From: Bacteriovorax sp. PP10
Lineage (GTDB): Bacteria; Bdellovibrionota; Bacteriovoracia; Bacteriovoracales; Bacteriovoracaceae
Direction: 5' to 3'
NCBI RefSeq assembly: GCF_035013165.1
Contig: NZ_JAYGJQ010000001.1
Location: forward strand, 496,001-560,000
DNA length: 64,000 nt
Shown here piece by piece: positions 17,636-25,314 of the stretch. Under the pieces are notes generated by a model that had not been told where the DNA came from, made no database searches, and was given only the letters and a program-made list of their open reading frames with translations. Position numbers and translations under genes: made by a program. Each line of letters opens with the position of its first letter. The stretch's first letter is position 1.

Positions 17636-17932
17636 ATGAAGCCTTTCAATACTGAAGACATGGTTCAAGAAGCGGCATCGGAAATCCAGAGAATCGCTCC
17701 TAAAAATTCACAAGTAGACATCGACGTAATTGAAGATCCCGCTGGACACTTTAGTACGCACATCAAGCTCATCACAAAAACTAAAACTTATTTTGCAAAA
17801 AAGGATGACATGTTTTTGTATAAAAGTTTTTCAAAAGCAATCAGAGCTATTAAAACTCAAATTGCAAAAAAACGTCATAATCATATTCATAAACAAGTGG
17901 GTCTGAAGAGAACTAAGTTCTCAATGCCTTAA
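17636..17932 (+). CDS. Small HPF/RaiA-like (S30AE) protein
   Basis: The 98-residue basic protein follows a strong GGAGG. Its middle and C-terminal part (VDIDVIEDPAGHFSTHIKL, then KKDDMFLYKSFSKAIRAIKTQ) has the beta-strand then DDMY-like helix pattern of hibernation promoting factors, where a DMYaAID helix precedes a basic end. The first helix is shorter than in HPF. It ends with a Lys/His-rich tail suited to RNA or ribosome contact. If the match holds, it would bind the 30S subunit in resting cells. It is a monocistronic gene with its own terminator. Confidence 0.6.
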   Translation: MKPFNTEDMVQEAASEIQRIAPKNSQVDIDVIEDPAGHFSTHIKLITKTKTYFAKKDDMFLYKSFSKAIRAIKTQIAKKRHNHIHKQVGLKRTKFSMP

Positions 17933-17961
17933 TCAAAAATTCACCTTTTATCTATAACAAG

Positions 17962-17987
17962 AGGGTCCCACTGGGGCCCTTTTTTTA
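17962..17987 (+). terminator. Rho-independent terminator
   Basis: An 8 bp stem (AGGGTCCC / GGGGCCCT, one G-T pair) with a 3-base loop is followed by seven further T residues, directly behind the HPF-like gene. Confidence 0.9.
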
Positions 17988-18059
17988 TTCTCCATATTTT
18001 TTATTGACATCATTTGACCTCCTAAGAAATACTTAATGAAATTTAATTCCAGGGAACAA

Positions 18060-18620
18060 ATGAAACTCTTTCTAATATCTATTTTGATAATGGGTCTTTT
18101 TGGTTGTGGCGGCGAAATTAAATCAAGCCTTTCGAAAAACACTCCAGGTGCACAACAAGATAAATTAAAAATTAATGTTTTCGAATTAACCTTTCATAGA
18201 CTGTTAGGATCATGTACTTCTCTGCCGATTTCTCATCGCATGCTTTCATTTGCACCAATCATGATAACTCCAGTTGCTGGAGAGTACTTTATTGGAGCGA
18301 TGGAAGTTATTCTTGATGAACAAAGTGGAACATATAAGGCCCTTTATCGTGAGTATCCAAACTTAAACAATACTGATCAATCACAATTTCAAATCACACT
18401 AAATGGTCATTTTGAAATTATCAAAGCACCTACAGATGCGACTAACGATAAATTGATTATGGAAAACGTTGGAATGATCACACCAACGATACAAGGAAAG
18501 ACTGTCACTTTTATTTTAGAGTTAGACCAAGAGATCAATAAATCGCTTAGTCAGAACGATGTTCCGGGAAGAGTTGCTCTTGGGAGCACTCCGCTTATAG
18601 ATGATAATTGTTTACTTTAA
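18060..18620 (+). CDS. Lipoprotein of unknown function
   Basis: I choose the ATG with AGGGAA upstream, giving MKLFLISILIMGLFGC and a clear lipobox LFGC; the frame opens eight codons earlier without a signal peptide shape. The mature lipoprotein is about 170 residues with two more Cys, one early (GSCTSLPIS) and one near the C terminus (DDNCLL), which may form a disulfide. It is beta-rich and I recognise no family. Its last 9 bases overlap the end of the convergent ferredoxin gene. Confidence 0.78.
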   Translation: MKLFLISILIMGLFGCGGEIKSSLSKNTPGAQQDKLKINVFELTFHRLLGSCTSLPISHRMLSFAPIMITPVAGEYFIGAMEVILDEQSGTYKALYREYPNLNNTDQSQFQITLNGHFEIIKAPTDATNDKLIMENVGMITPTIQGKTVTFILELDQEINKSLSQNDVPGRVALGSTPLIDDNCLL

Positions 18621-18929
18621 AGGAGTGATTTCGACATCACCCAAAACTTTCGCACGACAAGATAATCGTACTGTTTTTCCGGGGTATTCGGCCTGAAGGT
18701 GAGTAACCGTATCAGTTTCCACTACGCCCATTGGAGATAAGTTTTCGATTCCTTTAACAACATGGATACGGCAAGAGCCGCATGAGCCCGCTAAACAGCC
18801 GTGAGGCAACTGTAAACCCTGACGGTCAAGCTCGTCATAGAGTATCTGACTTAAATTAACTTTATATTCCCTGGGCGCTGATGAACCTTTTTCATTGGCA
18901 GGATCTAAATGTACTAACACGGTGGGCAT
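18612..18929 (-). CDS. 2Fe-2S ferredoxin
   Basis: The start at MPTVLVHLD gives 105 residues; a frame extension upstream has no family character, and AAGGA lies about ten bases before the ATG. The plant/adrenodoxin-type cluster motif is complete: C-x5-C-x2-C in HGCLAGSCGSC and the fourth ligand in RLSCRAKV. It carries electrons at low potential in the cytoplasm. It shares an 83 bp divergent region with the leucine-type dehydrogenase. The redox partner is unknown. Confidence 0.9.
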   Translation of the reverse strand: MPTVLVHLDPANEKGSSAPREYKVNLSQILYDELDRQGLQLPHGCLAGSCGSCRIHVVKGIENLSPMGVVETDTVTHLQAEYPGKTVRLSCRAKVLGDVEITPLK

Positions 18930-19012
18930 ATTTTTTTTATCCTTCAGCGAATAATATCTCCTCAATTGTAAAACACGATGCAAAATTATCCAACTCAAAA
19001 GTGAGGAATGAA

Positions 19013-20119
19013 ATGTTTACCTTCGAAAAATTATACTCAATGGGCCATGAGCAAGTTGTCTTCTTCTCAGACCCTTCATGTAACCTAAAAGCAATTATTG
19101 CTATTCACAACACAACACTAGGACCTGCTCTTGGTGGAACGAGAATGTGGAATTACGCAACTATTGATGAAGCTATTGAAGATGCTCTACGTTTATCACG
19201 TGGAATGACTTACAAAAACGCAATCTCTGGTCTTCACCTTGGTGGTGGTAAAGCGGTTATCATTGGAGATCCTGCAAAGGATAAGTCAGAAGCGCTTTTT
19301 AGATCATACGGAAGATTCGTTGAATCACTTAACGGCCGTTACATTACAGCTGAAGACGTGAACACAACTGTTGATGATATGGAATATATCTTCTCTGAAA
19401 CAAACAACGTAACTGGTGTTGCCGAAATTAACGGTGGATCAGGAAACCCATCTCCTTGGACAGCACGTGGTGTATTCCGTGGAATGGAAGCAAGCTGTTT
19501 AAAAGTTTTCGGTGACAGATCTCTTAAAGGAAAAGTTGTTGCTCTTCAAGGTGCTGGTTCTGTAGGAACTCACTTGGGAAGACACCTTTACGAATCAGGA
19601 GCGAAAGTTCTTTTCACTGACATGAACGAAGCAAACATTGCTCGTTTTAAAGAAGCAGTACCAAACGCTGAATTCGTAGCTCTTAACGACATCTATGACG
19701 TTAAAGCTGATATCTATGCTCCATGTGCTCTTGGTGCAACTATTAACGACCAAACAATCGATAGACTAAAAGTTAAAATCGTTTGTGGTGCTGCTAACAA
19801 CCAACTTGCAGAAAACCGTCACGGAGATATGTTAAAAGAAAAAAATATTCTTTACGCTCCAGACTACCTAATCAACGCTGGTGGAGTAATGAACGTATCA
19901 ATCGAATTCGAAGGTTGGAACGCAGAAAAAGCAACGAAGATGGTAGACAAGATTTACGATACAACTCTTAAAATCTTCAAATTATCAGAAGAGCAAAACA
20001 TTCCAGTTTATAAAGCAACTGACTTAATGGCAGAGCAAAGAATTCAATCGATCAAGAACATCAGAGGTAAATACCTAGGAAATCTTGCTCATAGATTCCC
20101 AGGACGTAAATCTAACTAA
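19013..20119 (+). CDS. Leucine dehydrogenase (Glu/Leu/Phe/Val dehydrogenase family)
   Basis: The start ATG has GAGGAA upstream and gives 368 residues, the usual length of leucine dehydrogenase. The catalytic lysine lies in LHLGGGKAVI, and the NAD-binding loop is GAGSVGTHLGRHL with the acidic TDMN strand end favouring NAD. The enzyme deaminates branched-chain amino acids to 2-oxoacids in the cytoplasm. Five kilobases away a fused E1 of a 2-oxoacid dehydrogenase could take the product further, which suggests amino-acid catabolism as an energy route. Valine or phenylalanine specificity cannot be excluded. A terminator follows. Confidence 0.9.
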   Translation: MFTFEKLYSMGHEQVVFFSDPSCNLKAIIAIHNTTLGPALGGTRMWNYATIDEAIEDALRLSRGMTYKNAISGLHLGGGKAVIIGDPAKDKSEALFRSYGRFVESLNGRYITAEDVNTTVDDMEYIFSETNNVTGVAEINGGSGNPSPWTARGVFRGMEASCLKVFGDRSLKGKVVALQGAGSVGTHLGRHLYESGAKVLFTDMNEANIARFKEAVPNAEFVALNDIYDVKADIYAPCALGATINDQTIDRLKVKIVCGAANNQLAENRHGDMLKEKNILYAPDYLINAGGVMNVSIEFEGWNAEKATKMVDKIYDTTLKIFKLSEEQNIPVYKATDLMAEQRIQSIKNIRGKYLGNLAHRFPGRKSN

Positions 20120-20132
20120 TTTTCTTTTAAAT

Positions 20133-20169
20133 ATGGACACCAAACTAACTGTTTTGGTGTCCATTTTTT
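20133..20169 (+). terminator. Rho-independent terminator after the amino-acid dehydrogenase
   Basis: A perfect 12 bp stem (ATGGACACCAAA / TTTGGTGTCCAT) with an 8-base loop is followed by T residues. Confidence 0.92.
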
Positions 20170-20186
20170 CCTCTTCCTTCCGCCCT

Positions 20187-20216
20187 TTGAGAATTCCGAC
20201 TAATTCCCGCTATAAT
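20187..20216 (+). promoter_or_regulatory. Promoter of the tandem-repeat lipoprotein gene
   Basis: TTGAGA, 18 bp and TATAAT. The likely transcript start lies only a few bases before the TGAGGT ribosome binding site of the lipoprotein gene. Confidence 0.55.
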
Positions 20217-20231
20217 GATAATTGAGGTCAG

Positions 20232-23200
20232 ATGATCCCGATTAAGTCGTTTATTAAAACATTTTTATTCCTAACTGTTCTGCTTGTAGTGGGATGTGTG
20301 GGTAAAACCCAAAGTGATCCTCCTGCAGGATCTCCTGAAGTCGTAAATCGTTTGATCGCCAACAATATCACGCCACCTGATTTTCAATCCCGTAGTCAAT
20401 CAATCATCACGTTAAGCTATACAAGCGTTGATAATGATCTCGCGACAAGTTGTACGCTTTCACACTTAAGCAACGTCACAGTGACTCAAGCATGCAGCTG
20501 TGATGGACTGGGTGTGTGTAATGTTGGTGTGACGGGGATTGCAGCTAATACAGGTGCAGGAAGTTTTTCTTATAACCTGGTTGCTGGTGGTAAAACATCA
20601 ACTACTGGTAAAGCGAATTTCAATATCACGGCACCTCCGGCCGGAAGTAATGTTCCGCCGACGATTAAGTCAATTGATCCTCAGAGAACATATGAAAATA
20701 TTCCAACATCGGCCATCTCATTTACCATAGGAGATACTGATTCAGTTGTGGCCTGTTCAGATGTAACAGCAACATCGACAAATACAACTTTGATTCCAGT
20801 TGCGAATATTGTGATTACTGGGAGTGCGCCAACTTGTTATGTGACGATTACGCCGGTAGTACACCTGTTAGGGTCAAGTAATATTGTCCTAACGTTAACA
20901 GATAAAGGAGCTCCACTTCCAGCGAAGACAGCAACTTCTTCATTTACATTAACTGTCGATCCAGTGAATGATGCTCCAACTATTAGTACAATTACTCCCA
21001 AGAACACAGCAGAAGATACCACTCTTTCAGGAGTTGCTTTTACAATTGCAGATATCGATTCAACACTGTCATGTTCGAGTGTCACTGCGGTTTCTTCAAA
21101 TACGAGTTTAGTTTCTAATAACAATATTACAATTACTGGAACTGCTCCGAACTGTTTCATTGCAATGTCTCCGACTTTAAACCAATCAGGAACAACGAAC
21201 ATTACACTGACAGTAACTGATACTGCTAAAACAGCATCGACAGTTCTGGCATTAACGGTGGATGCTGTAAATGATCCTCCGGTTGTCGCAACGATTGCGA
21301 CTCAAAACACTATTGAAAATATTGCTAAGGCAGTGAACTTTACTATCACTGATGTAGATTCAAATTTAACTTGTAACGGGAGTGTCGTGGTCACATCTTC
21401 TAATACAACATTAGTTCCAAATACCAATGTTGTTTTAACAGGGATTGCACCAAATTGTACGGCAACGATCACACCGGCCAATAACCAATATGGATCAGCA
21501 ACTTTAACAGTCACTGCTTCGGATAATGGTTTTCCTATGCCGATTCAGACTGCCAGTACATCTTTTAGCTTCTTAGTGGCCCAGGTTAATAAAGCACCAA
21601 CAATTTCCAGCATCACTAATAAAACGACTAATGAAGACACGGCCATTTCAGGAATTGCCTTTACGATTGCCGACACGGATTCAACAATTTATTGCAATAA
21701 CGTAACTGGAACCTCATCAAATACTGCAGTTGTTCCCAATGGAAATATTGTTGTGACAGGAACGGCACCCAATTGTACAGCGACGATTACTCCAACGGCG
21801 AATGCCTATGGATCAAGCACGATTACTCTGACGTTAAATGATAATGGAACACCAATGCCAGCGATGACAGCGACGTCTGTTTTCAATTTAACGGTGAGTG
21901 CAGTCAACGATGTACCGACCATTTCAAGTATTACAAATAAAACAACGAGTGAAGGGGCAGCGATTACGGCAGTGGCCTTTACGATTAACGACAGTGATTC
22001 AACTCTTTCTTGTACCAGCAGTGTGACAGTGAGTTCATCAAATACAGCTTTAATTCCCAACGCAAATGTCACTTTTGCGGGAACTGCTCCTAATTGTACT
22101 TTAAACATTACTCCGGCAGCAGCTCTAAATGGAAATGCAACATTAACTCTGACTCTGACGGATAATGGAACTCCACTGCCAGCACTGACAGCGACAACTT
22201 CATTTGGCGTGACAGTTACACAGGTGAATCATGCTCCGACAATCTCGGCCATCACGACTAAAACAACAAATGAAGATACGGCCTTGACTGGCATTGCCTT
22301 TACGATTGCTGACTCTGATTCAACAGTGGCCTGCAGTAACGTAGTAGGGACATCGACCAACACAACACTCGTTCCCAATGTTAATATCGTTATTACTGGA
22401 ACAGCACCAAACTGTTTAGCGGCGATTACACCAGTTGCCAATGGCAATGGATCATCTGCAATTACACTAACACTGACGGATAATGGAACTCCATTACCAG
22501 CACAAACAGCGACTTCTATTTTTACTTTTAATGTAACGGCGGTTAACGACACTCCAACTATTTCAGCCATTACTTCTAAGTCGACTGATGAAGACGTAGC
22601 CACTAATGCTATCGCATTTACGATTACAGATATTGATTCAACACTTAACTGTAGTGGTAGTGTTGCGGGAACTTCAACGAACACGACTTTAATTCCCAAT
22701 GCTAATATCGTCATCAGTGGTACTGCTCCAAACTGTTCAGCAGTCATCACTCCTGACTTAAATCAAAGTGGATCAGCTACGATCACTTTGACATTAACAG
22801 ATAATGGAACGCCAATGCCTGGACTGACAGCGACAACAGCATTCAGTGTAACAGTGGCAGCAGTTCCGGATCTTTCAGGGACTTTAACTCTTGCTAATAA
22901 TTTAATTGGAATTGCTTCATCGTATTCAACAAACACTTACGCGCGAACTTTAAAATTCGACGGGCTTTCTTCTGATGAAAGCTTCAGCTCAATTGAAGTA
23001 TGTCTAGGAACTGCAGCTGGATCTTGTGATGTAAGTTCATGGGTGGAAGCAACTGGAGTGACGCCAGGTGGATCAGCTCCATCAATTACCTATACGGGAA
23101 ATTACAGAATGAAGAGTGGAGTCGGGGGAGCGCAGACTTTCTCTTTAACTCCATCTTGCGGATCAACGACTAATTATTACTATTCCATCAGAGGAACAAA

Positions 23201-24017
23201 TGCCTCAGCAAAAATATCGAATGTCGTGAGCACTCCGGCCTGGTCTTTCTGGGAACCGACATGTATGGGAACTGGACTTGCGATGTGGTTGGATGCAATG
23301 GAGACAAGTACGATCACGGTCGCAACAGGTGTTTCGAATTGGACGGATAAATCTACTAACGGAAGAACTGTGACTCAACCTACAGCTGGAAGACAGCCGG
23401 CCTACTCATTAACAGCATTCGGAACTGGCCTTCCAGGTGTCACATTCGATGGTGTTCAAAATACAACCAACGGAGACACTCTTACTCGTGCTTCTTTTAT
23501 CTACGCTCAAGGTGGAGCAACGGTATTTTCAGTTTTAAAAGCAGCAAGTAATCCTGCCAGTAGATTTGTTTTTGGAGAAGGTGGAACTTCAGCAAATACA
23601 ACTTATGCTCCTTTTGCCACCACAACTTCTAATACACTTTCAGGTCAAATTATTAATACGGCAGGAGCAACTGAACTTCCTCTTCCTGCAAGTACTGGAA
23701 CATTATTTGATGGCTCTATTAAGATTGGAGCGATTGAAGATGCAGGGAATTCTTATGCATCTTATGTGAATGGATTATCTGCAGTCGCAGCGACAGGCTA
23801 TACAAGAGGAGCTTCAACAATCACTCAATTTCGTTTAGGTGCCAGATATAGAAATGCTGATGTGGGATGGATGAGCGGAACGCTGGGAGAGTTTATTGTC
23901 ACCAATGGTGTTGCGAGCACGCTCAATAGACAGCGCCTTGAAGGATACTCTGCTCACAAGTGGGGAGTAAGTACTAACTTACCGGCAGGACATCCTTATC
24001 TTACGACTCCTCCTTAA
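20232..24017 (+). CDS. Giant lipoprotein: seven tandem Ig/cadherin-like repeats plus LamG-like domain
   Basis: The 1261-residue protein has a lipobox VVGC with C22 as lipid anchor. A Cys-rich stretch (residues 74-96) leads into seven repeats of 101-107 residues (residues 143-881) of the tandem-95/VCBS kind, each opening with PTIS.IT and ending near LTDNGTP..PA.TAT..F..TV.AVNDx. Each repeat has two Cys about 27 residues apart. After a linker domain, residues from about 1016 form a concanavalin/LamG-like domain with the pattern MWLDAMETS..VSNWTDKSTNGR, PGVTFDG and the typical close RLEGYSAHKWGVS..LPAGHPY. It is likely a long surface stalk ending in a ligand-binding head. A role in cell or prey contact is inference. 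Confidence 0.92.
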   Translation: MIPIKSFIKTFLFLTVLLVVGCVGKTQSDPPAGSPEVVNRLIANNITPPDFQSRSQSIITLSYTSVDNDLATSCTLSHLSNVTVTQACSCDGLGVCNVGVTGIAANTGAGSFSYNLVAGGKTSTTGKANFNITAPPAGSNVPPTIKSIDPQRTYENIPTSAISFTIGDTDSVVACSDVTATSTNTTLIPVANIVITGSAPTCYVTITPVVHLLGSSNIVLTLTDKGAPLPAKTATSSFTLTVDPVNDAPTISTITPKNTAEDTTLSGVAFTIADIDSTLSCSSVTAVSSNTSLVSNNNITITGTAPNCFIAMSPTLNQSGTTNITLTVTDTAKTASTVLALTVDAVNDPPVVATIATQNTIENIAKAVNFTITDVDSNLTCNGSVVVTSSNTTLVPNTNVVLTGIAPNCTATITPANNQYGSATLTVTASDNGFPMPIQTASTSFSFLVAQVNKAPTISSITNKTTNEDTAISGIAFTIADTDSTIYCNNVTGTSSNTAVVPNGNIVVTGTAPNCTATITPTANAYGSSTITLTLNDNGTPMPAMTATSVFNLTVSAVNDVPTISSITNKTTSEGAAITAVAFTINDSDSTLSCTSSVTVSSSNTALIPNANVTFAGTAPNCTLNITPAAALNGNATLTLTLTDNGTPLPALTATTSFGVTVTQVNHAPTISAITTKTTNEDTALTGIAFTIADSDSTVACSNVVGTSTNTTLVPNVNIVITGTAPNCLAAITPVANGNGSSAITLTLTDNGTPLPAQTATSIFTFNVTAVNDTPTISAITSKSTDEDVATNAIAFTITDIDSTLNCSGSVAGTSTNTTLIPNANIVISGTAPNCSAVITPDLNQSGSATITLTLTDNGTPMPGLTATTAFSVTVAAVPDLSGTLTLANNLIGIASSYSTNTYARTLKFDGLSSDESFSSIEVCLGTAAGSCDVSSWVEATGVTPGGSAPSITYTGNYRMKSGVGGAQTFSLTPSCGSTTNYYYSIRGTNASAKISNVVSTPAWSFWEPTCMGTGLAMWLDAMETSTITVATGVSNWTDKSTNGRTVTQPTAGRQPAYSLTAFGTGLPGVTFDGVQNTTNGDTLTRASFIYAQGGATVFSVLKAASNPASRFVFGEGGTSANTTYAPFATTTSNTLSGQIINTAGATELPLPASTGTLFDGSIKIGAIEDAGNSYASYVNGLSAVAATGYTRGASTITQFRLGARYRNADVGWMSGTLGEFIVTNGVASTLNRQRLEGYSAHKWGVSTNLPAGHPYLTTPP
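20658..22874 (+). repeat. Seven direct repeats of about 318 bp coding for Ig-like domains
   Basis: Repeat lengths in codons are 106, 101, 106, 106, 107, 106 and 107. Units 4 to 7 are most alike at the protein level; unit 2 has lost five codons in the GTPxPAxTA loop. The phrases ATTTC.AGCATTAC.A.TAAA and GATAATGGAAC.CCA recur at DNA level, which points to fairly recent duplication or recombination between units. Confidence 0.92.
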
Positions 24018-24097
24018 TCTTACCCGACTAAAACATTTGTCCAAGAGGTTATCCTTACCGCATAGGAAGTCGTCTCGTATTAAGCTAAAATTGTCCT

Positions 24098-25195
24098 ATG
24101 AAAAAGATCCTATTCACTCTGACATTTTTCATTTTCTCTCAAAATTCATTTGCCATTGATTTTGAAGATGCCATATTTCCTGAACTCGCAACAAGCGGGC
24201 GTGCACTTGCTATGGGAAATGCTTTCATCTCTAAAGTCGATGATTCATCGGCCGTGTTTTACAATCCAGCAGGATTGGGAACAGTCAGAAACACTCACTT
24301 TCATATTTCAAATTTTCAACTAGAAGCGAATAAAGGAATTTTATCATCAGGTGCTGGTGGAAAAGTTACAGACGCTTTTGGAAATATCACTAAGATGTTT
24401 TCTCTTGATGGAACCAGAGAAGTTTTAAATAAACACGTTGGAACCATTGCTCATTCTCGCTTTCAAATGTTACCAAACTTTACAACAAGATATTTCAGCG
24501 CTGGTTATTTACTGGCAAAACGCACTCGCGCCGTAGTGGAAGATGAGTCGGTTACAGGTTTTGAATACGCTGACAGATTAGATCACGGTCCATACGCAGC
24601 TCTGAATATTTCACTTTTTGGTGGTGTATTTAAAGCGGGAATTTCTACAATCTTTTTAAATAGAAGTGAAATTATCGGCGTAGCAGATCCGGCCGCAACA
24701 CTGACAGTGAGTGATAGCTCATATAAAAAAGGTCGCGCTTTTATTTCAACGGTTGGAGGAAAAATCACTCTACCAATAGTCTTCCTTCCAACATTTTCAG
24801 CGACTATGCACAATGCTTTCGACCAAGAGTTTGGTAGTGGAAGAGGAGCAGGGGCACCGGATAAAATCAAACGAAGTGTCGATATTGGTTTTTCAGTGAC
24901 TCCACAAATGGGAAATGCGAGCAGAATCCATTTTGAAGTTAACTATAAAGATTTATCAAAAGAATTTGAAAACGTTTCTTCGAAAAGAAGAATTCTTGTT
25001 GGTGCTGAAATCGATTTATCACGTGTCTTTTTTATCCGCGCTGGATATGGAGATGCATTCGGATCATTCGGTTTGGGTGTGAAAACAAAAAAACTAGAAT
25101 TCGATATGACGACCTACGCAGTTGATACGACAACTGACAAGATCAGAGGTTCTGAGGATCGTCGTTTTGTCTTAGGTGTATCGAGCGGTTTCTAA
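24098..25195 (+). CDS. Outer membrane beta-barrel protein (OmpP1/FadL/PorV-like)
   Basis: The 365-residue protein has a signal peptide (MKKILFTLTFFIFSQNSFA) and the marker NPAGLG in the segment SSAVFYNPAGLGTV, which is typical of FadL/TodX and PorV-like barrels that carry hydrophobic compounds or assist secretion. Alternating strands fill the rest, and the C terminus ends in SSGF, the terminal aromatic expected for a Bam-assembled barrel. No Shine-Dalgarno sequence is visible; a weak -10 (TAAAAT) ends 6 bp before the ATG. It lies just after the repeat lipoprotein and may share its location on the cell surface. Confidence 0.82.
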   Translation: MKKILFTLTFFIFSQNSFAIDFEDAIFPELATSGRALAMGNAFISKVDDSSAVFYNPAGLGTVRNTHFHISNFQLEANKGILSSGAGGKVTDAFGNITKMFSLDGTREVLNKHVGTIAHSRFQMLPNFTTRYFSAGYLLAKRTRAVVEDESVTGFEYADRLDHGPYAALNISLFGGVFKAGISTIFLNRSEIIGVADPAATLTVSDSSYKKGRAFISTVGGKITLPIVFLPTFSATMHNAFDQEFGSGRGAGAPDKIKRSVDIGFSVTPQMGNASRIHFEVNYKDLSKEFENVSSKRRILVGAEIDLSRVFFIRAGYGDAFGSFGLGVKTKKLEFDMTTYAVDTTTDKIRGSEDRRFVLGVSSGF

Positions 25196-25314
25196 TCCAA
25201 ATTTTCAGTACTTACTCATGCGCTCTGCGTATAAAAACACCCCCAAATTTAGACATTCAGGACAGTTTTAGGTACAGTCGTAAGACTTATTTTATAATTA
25301 TTAGGAAGGACAGA

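Noticed and set aside
22229-22750. Long minus-strand reading frame inside the seven-repeat lipoprotein gene
   Set aside because: It mirrors the repeated coding strand, has repeat-like Val/Ser composition only and no ribosome binding site. The plus-strand gene explains it.
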